Part shown: positions 1-9,010 of the stretch, piece after piece
Layout of the letters: every line of letters starts with the position of its first letter
How positions within the stretch are numbered: the stretch's first letter is position 1
NCBI RefSeq assembly: GCF_014698115.1
Contig: NZ_JACJSJ010000054.1
Coordinates: forward strand, 1 to 53,716
Length of the DNA: 53,716 bases
Origin: Nostoc sp. FACHB-973
Lineage (GTDB): Bacteria > Cyanobacteriota > Cyanobacteriia > Cyanobacteriales > Nostocaceae
Direction: 5' to 3'
The notes under the pieces: generated by a model
What the model was told of the DNA's origin: nothing
Database searches by the model: none
Seen by the model: only the letters and a program-made list of their open reading frames with translations
Translations under genes and position numbers: made by a program

Positions 1-303
1 TAGGTGTTTAATAGCTGCACAGTTCATTGTCAATAAGCTCCACTTCTTTGAGAGGGTCTTTTACTTCAAGCTCTTTACCTGTAAGACTTTGACAATTATT
101 GTCGCCCCCTCAACTCCGAAGTTTTGAGCGCTGGCTTGGGGCGCTCGAACTTCTCTCTGAATTCTGTTAGCGCAGCGGGGCGTAGCCCATTCTAAATTCT
201 GCTGTATTACTTTTTGTTGGGAATATACGGAGCCAGGAGTCAGAAGAAAGAATATTGTGACTCCTACCTGAATTTTTACTTTATTTTTTTGGAGAATTAT
301 CTG
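1..303. other. Upstream non-coding region
   Basis: No convincing gene lies here. Around 168-190 is a piece of a dispersed motif (GCGCAGCGGGGCGTAGCCC) whose complement recurs near 15340 and 48700. A GGAG ribosome-binding site near 291-294 serves the gene starting at 304. Confidence 0.5.
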
Positions 304-864
304 ATGGAATTAGTCAAGAAACTTGGCATTGCTACCGCTAGCGCTGTTATCGGCTTGACTGCTGTCGGTGCGTCTTCTTCAGCGCAAGCTGCACAGTTAT
401 TTGATTTTCAGTATTCTTTTCCCAGCTACGAAGCAAATGGTACGCCTATTTCAGCTAGCGGCATCCTTACCACAAGCGATCTAGACCCCATAAACAACAA
501 TTACACAATCACAGGTATAAGTGGGACAAGGACAGCTCAAGGAATTACAGAGACAATAATCGGGTTACTCTCACCGGGTACATACGGTGTCAACGATAAT
601 CTCTTGAATCCGAGTCAGCCATTCTTAACCACCAACGGTTTTTCTTACCTGGTTTCCGGTAGCGGAGAAGACGGAAATGGGAACGTTAACGTATTCTACA
701 GTAGTTTTAATGAAGGTTATTCAGAGCTTTCAAGTGATGTAGATTATGGCAGCTTTAGTATCAATCCACGTTCTGTTCCCGAACCTAATGCAGTAGGTGG
801 CTCATTAATTGCTCTTGGTTTTGGCTGGTGGATGAAACGAAAGAAAGCCTATAAAAGCATCTAG
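304..864 (+). CDS. PEP-CTERM sorting domain protein
   Basis: A secreted protein of 186 aa. It opens with a signal peptide (basic MELVKK, then a hydrophobic stretch, then an Ala-rich cleavage region SSAQAAQ at about residues 20-26). It ends with a PEP-CTERM sorting signal: VPEP, a short hydrophobic helix, then the basic cluster KRKK. PEP-CTERM tails are recognised by exosortase and usually mark proteins destined for the cell surface or extracellular matrix. The middle, Ser/Asn/Gly-rich and of predicted beta character, is not a family I recognise. An in-frame start exists upstream at 214, but ATG 304 is preferred because it has a GGAG site about 10 nt upstream and begins exactly at the signal peptide. 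A strong hairpin follows the stop. The gene converges on the giant repeat protein downstream. Confidence 0.85.
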   Translation: MELVKKLGIATASAVIGLTAVGASSSAQAAQLFDFQYSFPSYEANGTPISASGILTTSDLDPINNNYTITGISGTRTAQGITETIIGLLSPGTYGVNDNLLNPSQPFLTTNGFSYLVSGSGEDGNGNVNVFYSSFNEGYSELSSDVDYGSFSINPRSVPEPNAVGGSLIALGFGWWMKRKKAYKSI

Positions 865-874
865 GGATAAAAGA

Positions 875-917
875 CTATGAGCAGACTATTGCTCTCACAG
901 CAATAGTCTGCTCATAG
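875..917 (+). terminator. Long perfect hairpin after the PEP-CTERM gene
   Basis: Two perfect 19-nt arms (875-893 and 899-917, arm CTATGAGCAGACTATTGCT) enclose a 5-nt loop, starting 10 nt past the stop. There is no clean T-run after it, so it could stop transcription or stabilise the mRNA end. Confidence 0.6.
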
Positions 918-948
918 ACTTCTTGGCTCGACCAAGCCCCGTTGGGGC

Positions 949-1108
949 GGGAGTAGGGAGTAGGGAGTAGGGAAAAAAATAGCGACCCCAACAACCACCG
1001 CTCTACAAGCCCCGTCTTTTTAAGACGATTGCATTGGTCGGGGTCTCAAGCCCCGTTCAATGCTGTCTTCCGCACTCCCTACTCCCCACTCCCCACTCCC
1101 TACTCCCT
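949..1108. repeat. Opposed GGGAGTA heptamer arrays
   Basis: GGGAGTA-type heptamers at 949-973 and their complement (ACTCCCC/ACTCCCT) at 1074-1108 face each other across about 100 nt, so the pair can fold into a long stem. They lie in the convergent gap between the PEP-CTERM gene and the repeat protein. The interior holds two GTCTT/AAGAC-type small palindromes and repeated AAGCCCCG motifs. No gene is visible from 865 to 1177. Confidence 0.6.
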
Positions 1109-1177
1109 TCTTGTTGACTTTATCCAAATCGAACATCGGGATAGAGGTGCGGTGCGATCGCTCCTTGTCTCCCCAAA

Positions 1178-4100
1178 TTAGCCGAACTTCACGCTAACAA
1201 TTATGTCATTGAAATCTTGATCGCCGCCATTGGACAAGTCCTCAAATCCGAAGACATTGTTGCCTAATATCCGCACATGGTCTACTTTGTCCGAATTTGC
1301 ACCCAGATACGGGAAGTAAATTGCAGGGTTATTATTGGGGTTGCTATCAAGAAGTTGTTCTGGTGTACCATTCACGATGAGAAATGGTGCAAATATTGAA
1401 CCAGCCTCAAACTGTCCCGTAAAGGTTGCTTTACCCTGATTCCCCACACTCAGGTTAATGCCGCCGACACGGTTTTTCACTGCCGTCTCTCCATAGCCTG
1501 CTTGTCCGACTAGCAAATCCCCTATACCGTCATCGTTGGTATCGATGCCGCCTGTGGTATCCGCCACACGAAAGAAACCGACAAAGTTGTTATATGCAGC
1601 CTCACGGTTAATCGTAAATGTTGCATTTTGCGTACCTATTAGTCCACGCAAGTCCAACACCTCGCCTTCCTGCTGGTCTTGTAGGGCAGTGCCTATGGGT
1701 TTGTCAGCTTGTGTTCCCAGTTGCATTTGCACTACCGCATCGTTGAACTGACCACTTCCAGGACTATCTTCAAAGCGCAGGTCAAAGTTGCTGTTACCTG
1801 CATCAGAAACTTGCAAGGAAGTAGGAGAAGAGAGCCGCAATTGTGACAGTGGTACTGTACCATTCCGCAAACCATCGAGGGTGCCGTTTTGTACTAGTAA
1901 TAGGCGGAAGCGAATACGACCATCGAGGTCAAGAGTCCGGGTGAGGTTGCTATCAAAGCCGTTGGGCGAATTTCTTAAAGTTGAGAAGATACTGCGAGAA
2001 CGTGCCAGCGCCGCCTGAGTGTAGTTGGAATCGTTGGGCGCAATGCCGTCGATGGTGCCTTTGTCATCGTCTACGGTAAACAGTCCGATTTCGTTGACAA
2101 CACCAGGACTGGCACTCTTAAGGAGAAACTGTACAGGGGTTGCAGCACCGCTAAGGTTGAATACACTATCAGTATTCTCAGGTGCGAGGGTAATTTGAGT
2201 GTCGTCATTGGTAATCTCACCTGTCACTGCCTCCGATGTAGCAATGGCGTAACCTGTTCCTGATGCCAGTGTTAAGCTCACTGTTTCATCAGCCTCAAAG
2301 GTCGTGTCAGCAGTTGGATTAATGGTGACAGTCGCAGTGGTATCACCAGCTTTAAAGGCGACAGTACCATTGATGCCAGTAAAGGTGTCAGTTCCGACTA
2401 TTGTGTAGTCAGTGTTGTAAGTAGCGTTGCCGCCAATGTTGAAGTTGACTGTCTGGGGGTTGGTTGTGTCGCCATTGCGGGTGAAGGTATAAATGAGGTT
2501 GTTGCTACCATCTTCAGCAACGCTGTTGGGTGTGAGGGTGAGGGTGATTTTTGGCTCCTCTACCTCATCCCTAAGCTTGACGACAAAGGCATCTATGCTG
2601 CCTGTACTGGTGAGGCTGGTATTATCAAAGGTCGCAGTATTCTCAAAGCCTCCTGTGGCATAGATGTTACCCTTCCCGTCCGAGGTTATGTCTAAGCCTC
2701 GGTCATCTGATGTGCCACCAAAGTTTTGGGCCGATAGGAATTTGCCGTTGCTGTCAAGCTTGGCGATGAAGGCATCCTCATCACCATCACCTGCACTGAT
2801 CAAGGTGGTGCTACCAAAAGTGGCAGTATCGTAGAAACTCCCCGTGACGTAGATATTACCTGAACTATCGACAGTAATGCCGTTAACTTCAGACACATTG
2901 CCGCCCAATGTCTCTGCCCAGACGAATTTGCCACTACTATCGAGCTTGGTGATGACAGCATCATCTCCCGTGACGTAGGTGTTGCCTGAACCATCGATGG
3001 TAATGCCTTTACCTCCAGACCCACCCGCTAATATCTCCGCCCAGAGGAAGTTGCCATTGCTGTCAAGCTTGGTGATGAACGTATCATCCAGACCTGTACT
3101 GGTAAGGGTGGTGTCGCCAAAAGTGGTAGTATCGGAGAAATATCCTGTGACATAGGTATTACCTGCTCCGTCGCTGGCGATACCTTCACCAGACGCATAG
3201 GATGTACCACCTAATTGCTGCGCCCAAAGGAAGTTGCCACTGCTGTCGAGCTTGGTGATGAACCCATCGTCGTCACCTGCACTGGTAAGAGTGATGTTAC
3301 CAAAGGTAGCGGTATCAGAGAAACTGCCAGTGACGTAGGAGTTGCCCGAACTATCGACACCAATGCCCATAGCTATGTCAAACGAGGTGCCACCCAATTG
3401 CTGTGCCCAGAGGAAGTTGCCACTGCTGTCGAGCTTGGTGATGAACGCATCAGCATCACCAAGACCTGCACTGGTAAGGGTGATGTTACCAAAGATGCCT
3501 GTACTAGAGAAAAATCCTGTGGCGTAGGTGTTGCCTGAATTATCGACAGTAATCCCGCTGGATGTTCTGTACGAGCTACCACCCAATTTCTGTGCCCATA
3601 GGACGTTGCCACTGCTGTCAAGGTTGGCGATGAAAGAATCATTACCGGTTCCACTGGTAAGGCTGGTGTTGCCAAAGGTGACGGTATCTGAAAAATCTCC
3701 CATCACGTAGGTATTGCCTGAAGCATCGGCGGCGATGCCCCAGCCTACGTCAAATGAGGTGCCACCCAATTGTTTTGCCCACAGGACTTTATTAACTGCC
3801 AGGTTAATTTGAGTGTCGTCATTGGTAATCTTACCTGTCACCGCCTCTGATGTAGCAATGTTGTAACCTATTCCTGATGCCAGTGTTAAGCGCACTGTTT
3901 CATCAGCCTCAAACGTTGTGTCAGCAGTTGGGTTAATGGTCACAGTAGCAGTAGTATCACCAGCTTTAAAGGCGACAGTGCCATTAAAGCCAGTAAAGGT
4001 GTTAGTTCCAACTATTGTGTAGTCAGTATTGTAATTAGCCTTGCCGCCAATATTGAAGTTGACTATCTGGGGGTTAGTTGTGTCGCCATCACGGGTGAAG

Positions 4101-5461
4101 GTATAAATGAGGTTGTCGCTACCATCTTCAGCAATGCTGTTGGGTGTGAGGGCGAGGGTGATTTTTGGCTCCCCTATTTCGTCCCCAAGGTTGATGACAA
4201 AGACATCAGAATTACCCGTACTGGTGAGGCTGGTATTACCAAAGGCAGCAGTACCGTTGAAGGCTCCCGTAGCGTAGATATTACCCTTTCCGTCGGTGGC
4301 AATTCCAGTGCCCAATTCTGCGAAAAAGCCACCAAATTTCTGTGCTGATAAAATATTACCGTTGCTGTCAAGCTTGGCGATGAAGGCATCAGAATCACCT
4401 GCACTGGTAAGAGTGGTGTTGCCAAGGTTGACAGTGCCCCTGAAGTTTCCTGAGACGTAGATGTTCCCTACTTCGTCGGCGACGATACCATAGCCTGTGT
4501 CATCTGATGTGCCACCCAAGTTCCTTGCCCAGAGCATGTTACCATCATTGTCCAGTTTGGCAACAAAGGCATCACTATTGCCAGCACTGCTGAAGGTGGT
4601 ACTACCAAATGTGGCATTATCTGAGAAGTATCCTGTGAAATAAGCATTGCCAGTCTCATCAACAATGATGCCGCTGCCTCTGTCATCTGATGTACCGCCC
4701 AAGTTCTTTGCCCACAGGAAGTTGCCACTGCTATCAAGCTTAGTGATGAAAGCATCATTGTTACCTACACTAGTAAGAGTGATGTTGTCAAATGTTGCAG
4801 TGCCGCTGAAAAATCCTGAGACGTAGGTGTTACCATCCTTGTCGTTAGTGATACCAAAGCCAGAGTCAACTGAGGTACCGCCCGAGTTTTTCGTCCACAA
4901 AATGTTGCCATTTTTATCCAACTTGCGAATGAAGGTATCGCTCCTACTGAGAGAGGTGGAATTAATGTCTAAATTAAGGTTTAATGCTCCCGTAACATAA
5001 ATATTTTCTGCCCCATCAGTACTAATACCAAGTCCTAAGTCAGACGACATACTACCTAATTTTTGCGCCCACAGGACGTTGCCACTGCTATCAAGCTTAG
5101 TAATGAAGGCATTCCCATAACTAGCGCTGGTGAGGGTGGTGTTGCCAAAAGTGGCTGTACCTAAGAAATATCCTGTGGCGTAACTGTTACCAGCCCCATC
5201 GACGGTGATGCCAAAGCCAAAATCAGTTAACGTACCGCCCAATTTCTGTGTCCACAGGACGTTTTTATTGCTGTCGAATTTGGCGACGAAGGCATCACTA
5301 TTACCAAAACCGATACTGGTGAGGGTGGTATTACCAAAAAGAGCAGTACCGTTTAAGGCTCCCGTGACGTAGGTGTTGCCTAAAGTATCGGCGGCAATAC
5401 TCAAGCCAGTGTCAGTTAATGTGCCGCCCAATTGCTGCGCCCACTTGTTGATGTTGCTCAT
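1178..5461 (-). CDS. Giant SBBP beta-propeller / Calx-beta repeat protein
   Basis: 1427 aa. Residues about 1-430 and 555-965 are arrays of SBBP-type repeats of roughly 50 aa, with recurring GNTYVTG, TATFGNTTLTS and FITKLDSSGNVLWAQ motifs that should fold into beta-propellers. Each array is followed by a Calx-beta domain (about 432-550 and 967-1085; motifs SIAEDGSDNL and TADTTFEADETV). The last ~340 residues are a C-terminal module ending GFEDLSNGGDQDFND, resembling DUF4114, a calcium-binding domain of cyanobacterial surface proteins. There is no Sec signal peptide; with the Asp/Gly-rich C-terminus this suggests type I secretion or surface attachment (inference). The two array-plus-Calx halves are very alike in DNA, pointing to internal duplication. 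The role is probably adhesion or matrix; the ligand is unknown. Confidence 0.85.
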   Translation of the reverse strand: MSNINKWAQQLGGTLTDTGLSIAADTLGNTYVTGALNGTALFGNTTLTSIGFGNSDAFVAKFDSNKNVLWTQKLGGTLTDFGFGITVDGAGNSYATGYFLGTATFGNTTLTSASYGNAFITKLDSSGNVLWAQKLGSMSSDLGLGISTDGAENIYVTGALNLNLDINSTSLSRSDTFIRKLDKNGNILWTKNSGGTSVDSGFGITNDKDGNTYVSGFFSGTATFDNITLTSVGNNDAFITKLDSSGNFLWAKNLGGTSDDRGSGIIVDETGNAYFTGYFSDNATFGSTTFSSAGNSDAFVAKLDNDGNMLWARNLGGTSDDTGYGIVADEVGNIYVSGNFRGTVNLGNTTLTSAGDSDAFIAKLDSNGNILSAQKFGGFFAELGTGIATDGKGNIYATGAFNGTAAFGNTSLTSTGNSDVFVINLGDEIGEPKITLALTPNSIAEDGSDNLIYTFTRDGDTTNPQIVNFNIGGKANYNTDYTIVGTNTFTGFNGTVAFKAGDTTATVTINPTADTTFEADETVRLTLASGIGYNIATSEAVTGKITNDDTQINLAVNKVLWAKQLGGTSFDVGWGIAADASGNTYVMGDFSDTVTFGNTSLTSGTGNDSFIANLDSSGNVLWAQKLGGSSYRTSSGITVDNSGNTYATGFFSSTGIFGNITLTSAGLGDADAFITKLDSSGNFLWAQQLGGTSFDIAMGIGVDSSGNSYVTGSFSDTATFGNITLTSAGDDDGFITKLDSSGNFLWAQQLGGTSYASGEGIASDGAGNTYVTGYFSDTTTFGDTTLTSTGLDDTFITKLDSNGNFLWAEILAGGSGGKGITIDGSGNTYVTGDDAVITKLDSSGKFVWAETLGGNVSEVNGITVDSSGNIYVTGSFYDTATFGSTTLISAGDGDEDAFIAKLDSNGKFLSAQNFGGTSDDRGLDITSDGKGNIYATGGFENTATFDNTSLTSTGSIDAFVVKLRDEVEEPKITLTLTPNSVAEDGSNNLIYTFTRNGDTTNPQTVNFNIGGNATYNTDYTIVGTDTFTGINGTVAFKAGDTTATVTINPTADTTFEADETVSLTLASGTGYAIATSEAVTGEITNDDTQITLAPENTDSVFNLSGAATPVQFLLKSASPGVVNEIGLFTVDDDKGTIDGIAPNDSNYTQAALARSRSIFSTLRNSPNGFDSNLTRTLDLDGRIRFRLLLVQNGTLDGLRNGTVPLSQLRLSSPTSLQVSDAGNSNFDLRFEDSPGSGQFNDAVVQMQLGTQADKPIGTALQDQQEGEVLDLRGLIGTQNATFTINREAAYNNFVGFFRVADTTGGIDTNDDGIGDLLVGQAGYGETAVKNRVGGINLSVGNQGKATFTGQFEAGSIFAPFLIVNGTPEQLLDSNPNNNPAIYFPYLGANSDKVDHVRILGNNVFGFEDLSNGGDQDFNDIIVSVKFG

Positions 5462-5592
5462 GATAGATATGTATTGGTTGGTACTAGATTTTCTTTTGCA
5501 GTGTTGGGGCTTGAGAAGCGATCGCCAACACTAAGTTTCCAATGCATTGATAAGTTACATTGCTACCGCAGATTTAGATGCCTTAGTGAAAG

Positions 5593-6273
5593 CTATTTCG
5601 CCGGTTCAGGTTTAGCTTGTGGAACTTCTGCTTGACGACCGGTGATTTTTTCTAACTGCGATCGCATTTCTCTACCAGTCTCTCGCCCGACAACTAACCT
5701 TAAGGAGTCCACACTTTGTTGTTCTTGGCTGGTGTCTTGGGGAGTTGTTGATGTGTAATTAATCTGAATTTCCGACACCTTTTTGTTGGGAGTGAGCAGC
5801 AACCCAGCAATTCCAAATAGAAGGGTGTTGAGAACCTTTGCATCTGTATTATTTTTTTCGTCTTCACGATACTCAATTCCACTGACGCTGGTTGCGCTAA
5901 TCTCTATGGTACGAGTAGGTTTTTGATCGTTAATAATTTCCAGTTTTTTGCCAGTTTCTTGGTAAATAGTAATACCTGTTTCGTTCACAGTAATCTTGCA
6001 AAGTCCTCGGTTTTCTACCTCATTCTTCTTAAAAATACAGTTACCTGTTTTTCCTGAACGATTACCCAATGATATAGGTGTTTCGTAACCCTGACATTGA
6101 GAATTCAGAGGAAAGCGAGAACATAGTTGGTATAGCTTTTCCCCATCCAAAGCAATTGCTGCGGGTACAAATACTGCCTCGACTAGCAGCAAGGGAAGAC
6201 CTACGATCGCACCGATTTTTCCTTTTGGCATAGCTTTTAAACGATTAGCGATCGCTTTTTGTGTATGTTTCAT
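5593..6273 (-). CDS. Hypothetical secreted or membrane-anchored protein
   Basis: 226 aa from ATG 6273; an in-frame GTG at 6300 is also possible. The N-terminus is basic (MKHTQKAIANRLKAMPKGK) and followed by a hydrophobic segment at about residues 20-40, which reads as a signal peptide or anchor. Four cysteines lie in the first half, perhaps forming disulfides. The C-terminal tail is hydrophilic and Gln/Glu-rich. I recognise no domain. The gene is in the same direction as the giant repeat protein and 130 bp upstream of it, so the two could be co-transcribed, but that is only positional. Upstream lies a long non-coding stretch. Confidence 0.65.
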   Translation of the reverse strand: MKHTQKAIANRLKAMPKGKIGAIVGLPLLLVEAVFVPAAIALDGEKLYQLCSRFPLNSQCQGYETPISLGNRSGKTGNCIFKKNEVENRGLCKITVNETGITIYQETGKKLEIINDQKPTRTIEISATSVSGIEYREDEKNNTDAKVLNTLLFGIAGLLLTPNKKVSEIQINYTSTTPQDTSQEQQSVDSLRLVVGRETGREMRSQLEKITGRQAEVPQAKPEPAK

Positions 6274-7086
6274 GGGTAATTTGCCATTTTTGAAATTCAC
6301 AACTCAAACCCTCGATCTCGCGCTCATTGCAGCAAGTAACCAGGATCGGCAGGCTATTCGTTATGTCCTGTTAATATACATACGCACCTTATTTCCGAGA
6401 TTATGCAAATACATAAGTAGTTTGTGTGATTTTTTTACTTTCAAGTCCACAATCGCCGAAGCGCCATGCAATGGACACTGTTCTCAAAGGCTAGAGCTAT
6501 ATCTTATACATTTCATTCCCTGCATCCCTACATCAAAAGCCCGGTCGTTAAGACCGAGCTTTTAATATGGGGTTATATACCCCGGAGGTTTCGTTATAGA
6601 GTTTCAGTATAAATCGCTTGTCTGATAGAGACTACCACCCCACCCTGACCAATTCCGGAAAATTACAAAATTTTTTTAGATACACCCAAATAAAAACAGC
6701 CATAACTCTGACTGCAAAAGAAAAAACACACAATTTACCTACAATTTCAAAAATCTGAATTGTGAAAAAATTTTCCAACCCATCATGTTAGAATCAACAT
6801 ATTAGGTAAACGTGGTTACATTAATATAACCAGTCAAGACAAGGTTTTATAACGCTCCAAGAACGCCTAAAAACGTGTGTATTAACTTGAATTATTGAGT
6901 AAAAATTAGAAATCGGGGTAATTTCGAGATTTTAGAGAATTACCCTGATTATTTTGGATGCAAAAAATTGATGCATTCTATCTAGCACCCCCTAGGGCAA
7001 TCAAAAGTTTTCTCCTTTAGATTAAGTTTCTGAATTTTTCTAAGACTAGCATCAACACTGACTGGATACTCAAGCAGTCGCCGCCC
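6274..7086. other. 813-bp AT-rich intergenic region with hairpins
   Basis: No supported gene. It holds a symmetric hairpin at 6535-6564 and another at 6911-6950 (AATC-GGGGTAATT pairing with AATTACCC-TGATT, followed by the T-rich ATTATTTT). The AT-rich tract at 6640-6900 could contain promoters or a small RNA ending at the second hairpin. A 20-codon ORF at 6958-7020 is too short to call. Confidence 0.4.
6535..6564. terminator. Bidirectional hairpin terminator candidate
   Basis: CGGTC/GACCG arms around a GTTAA loop, flanked by AAAAGC on the left and GCTTTT on the right, so either strand gives a GC stem followed by a U-tract. Confidence 0.5.
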
Positions 7087-7305
7087 TTAAACTCTGGATG
7101 CAGGCTTTAAAAATAGCCATGCTACAAAGAACGTCGCCGCTGTGAATAGTTGCGTTAAGTCCAAAGCCGACAGATAGCCATCTGCAAATGAAGCAATACT
7201 GCGATCTGTAATCCCAAATACCCAAGATGACAAGCCAAACAGCCAAATCCCATTCTTGAGATTTCCGACGAATTCCTTAGACTCTGATGGTTTTTGGTCG
7301 TTCAT
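7087..7305 (-). CDS. Small hypothetical membrane protein
   Basis: 72 aa with two hydrophobic segments (about residues 18-36, GIWLFGLSSWVFGITD, and 51-66, LFTAATFFVAWLFLK). It starts MNDQKPSESKEF and is preceded by a good ribosome-binding site (GGAG about 11 nt before the ATG), which supports it as a real gene. It may be a two-helix membrane protein with the short N-terminus in the cytoplasm. No family recognised. It stands alone between two long intergenic regions, so context gives no functional hint. Confidence 0.6.
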   Translation of the reverse strand: MNDQKPSESKEFVGNLKNGIWLFGLSSWVFGITDRSIASFADGYLSALDLTQLFTAATFFVAWLFLKPASRV

Positions 7306-7715
7306 AATCTTCTACTCCGTTGGTGAAGAATCTGGTGATTGATGAGAAATACCTGCCTTGAGGAACTTTTTCTGACTCCTGAGGCTAAATTTACACTCAT
7401 CTATTAATAATATTAATAAATATTTCACCTACTTGACTTCACTGCCCAAAGGTACATGTCCTAATGCTGACATTCTTCCTTTGGTTCTGTCACCTGGGAT
7501 AGACGGTAATGGGTTGAGTTTCAAGCTTTACAGCATGGGGCTTGAGTGCTGAGATTACACAATCTTTAAATAACTATATAAATATTTATTTATTTTTTAA
7601 TAAAATAGTTCTTAAGATAGATGTATTTTATTGATTTATTTATGTTTTGATTGCGTGAATACATCGTAGGGACGCACAGCTGTGCGTCCCTACAAAGGTG
7701 AACATTAGGCTAGAG
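7306..7715. other. 410-bp intergenic region, AT-rich
   Basis: No gene seen. It contains an AT-rich block at 7565-7650 and a palindromic repeat at 7666-7693 just past the end of the LtrA-like gene. Confidence 0.5.
7666..7693. repeat. Palindromic dispersed repeat (GTAGGGACGCACAGC type)
   Basis: A perfect 28-bp palindrome, centre GCACAGCTGTGC, outer ends GTAGGG/CCCTAC. It is one of at least nine copies or variants of this short element in the window. Confidence 0.8.
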
Positions 7716-8897
7716 TTAGATTTCTGGGTCAGCTAAGCGGGTAGTGGGACGACTTTGATACAAATCCTGAACGACTTGGAGAGCAGAAACTAAGGCTACA
7801 AGCGTGATGACTACGACAGGTAACAAACCTTTGCCAAAAATGGCGATCGCCACCAACACAACTGCACCCCCAAGTCGATACTGGGAGCGGATTTGGCAAT
7901 AACGAATCACCCCAAATCTATGGAGAATACTGACAGCTAGGGAGCATAATGCTACTGAACCGCAGATGAGCCATCGCTGGGAATCCGGTAAGGCTAAAGT
8001 TGGTTTACTCAACAAGATTTGTTCTACTCCGACTCCAGCCGCAGCAATGCCAATCACTAGCGGTAAATGAGTGTAAAGCCAGAGATTGACAACACCAACT
8101 TTTCCATGTGCCCGGGCTATCTCAATCGGTTTACCACCCAGATTATCAAAATAGACCCACCACCAACTAAAAGCAATAATTAAACCAAACACGGCGGAAA
8201 TTACGGTTAAAACATCCCATTTCTGCTGAGAAACACCATTAACCACCGCAATAATTGCTTCGCCCAAAACAATAATCGTAAACAGTCCGAAACGTTCTGG
8301 TAAATGGGAAGCGTGGGGGAGTAATCCTAGTTGAAACTTGCGTGCTGTTAAGGGTGTGGCAAAGTCAATAACGATCGCTAATGTCCAGAGTGCGAATCGC
8401 CAAGGAATGGGTATAAATACCGAAATTAACCAAAGCAAAGCGGCGATCGCAAAACCAATTGCGTAGCGAGTCGTCAAAGGACGTGCAGAAGGGATGTGTA
8501 TTCCAGCACGGACGTATTCTATCACCAGCACAGCCCGACCGAGAGCATAGGAAAGGGCAAAACCAGGAGAACTTTCACCTAAACCGTGGTGTATATTCAC
8601 AGCCATTGCTGCTGCTGTCAGCATTTGTACACCGATTAACAGGCGATGTCCGACATCATCACTATCAAAGCGATTGGCGTAAAATGTAGTACCAATCCAT
8701 GACCACCAAACAGGTATAAATAAAACAACAAACCCTAATAATCCTGAAAGTGAGATATCCTCCTTGAGATTGTGAGCGAGTTGAGAAACTGCAACTACAA
8801 ACACCAAATCATAAAAAAGTTCTAGCCAAGTGGCGCGTCGTTCTTCTTCAGTTTCTTCACCAATGCGTAACCTTGGTGGTTGGATAAAATTTGCCAT
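7716..8897 (-). CDS. ltrA: Low temperature requirement protein A family (LtrA)
   Basis: 393 aa from ATG 8897. The N-terminal motif RRATWLELFYDLVFVVAVSQ is the hallmark of the LtrA family. The rest has about ten to twelve hydrophobic segments, so this is a polytopic inner-membrane protein. LtrA was named from a Listeria mutant unable to grow in the cold; the transported or bound substrate is unknown. The reading frame extends upstream to 8945, but that part is inside a mobile element, so 8897 is the sensible start. Upstream sits the 101-bp element at 8905-9005, whose presence so close to the start may affect the promoter. Domain call is firm, function is not. Confidence 0.85.
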   Translation of the reverse strand: MANFIQPPRLRIGEETEEERRATWLELFYDLVFVVAVSQLAHNLKEDISLSGLLGFVVLFIPVWWSWIGTTFYANRFDSDDVGHRLLIGVQMLTAAAMAVNIHHGLGESSPGFALSYALGRAVLVIEYVRAGIHIPSARPLTTRYAIGFAIAALLWLISVFIPIPWRFALWTLAIVIDFATPLTARKFQLGLLPHASHLPERFGLFTIIVLGEAIIAVVNGVSQQKWDVLTVISAVFGLIIAFSWWWVYFDNLGGKPIEIARAHGKVGVVNLWLYTHLPLVIGIAAAGVGVEQILLSKPTLALPDSQRWLICGSVALCSLAVSILHRFGVIRYCQIRSQYRLGGAVVLVAIAIFGKGLLPVVVITLVALVSALQVVQDLYQSRPTTRLADPEI

Positions 8898-8904
8898 AGT
8901 GCTA

Positions 8905-9005
8905 AGGGACTTCCAATAAAAAAACATCCCATCGTAGGGGCGCACAGCTGTGCGCCCCTACAAATGTACAAATAATTTGGGACAATTTATTTTTTGGAAG
9001 TCCCT
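8905..9005. mobile_element. MITE-like element with ~28-bp terminal inverted repeats
   Basis: Left end AGGGACTTCCAA(T)AAAA (8905 on) is mirrored by TTTTTTGGAAGTCCCT at the right end (to 9005), and the similarity runs inward to TCCCA/TGGGA. It carries no ORF. The core (8934-8961) is a perfect palindromic repeat of the GTAGGGGCGCACAGC family. It fills the gap between the LtrA start and the NifE stop. Confidence 0.65.
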
Positions 9006-9010
9006 AATAA

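Noticed and set aside
949..1108. Possible CRISPR array from repeated AAGCCCCG and GGGAGTA motifs
   Set aside because: Units are 7-8 bp without spacers of constant length; these are heptamer repeats.
6958..7020. 20-codon ORF downstream of a hairpin
   Set aside because: Too short and without supporting signals.
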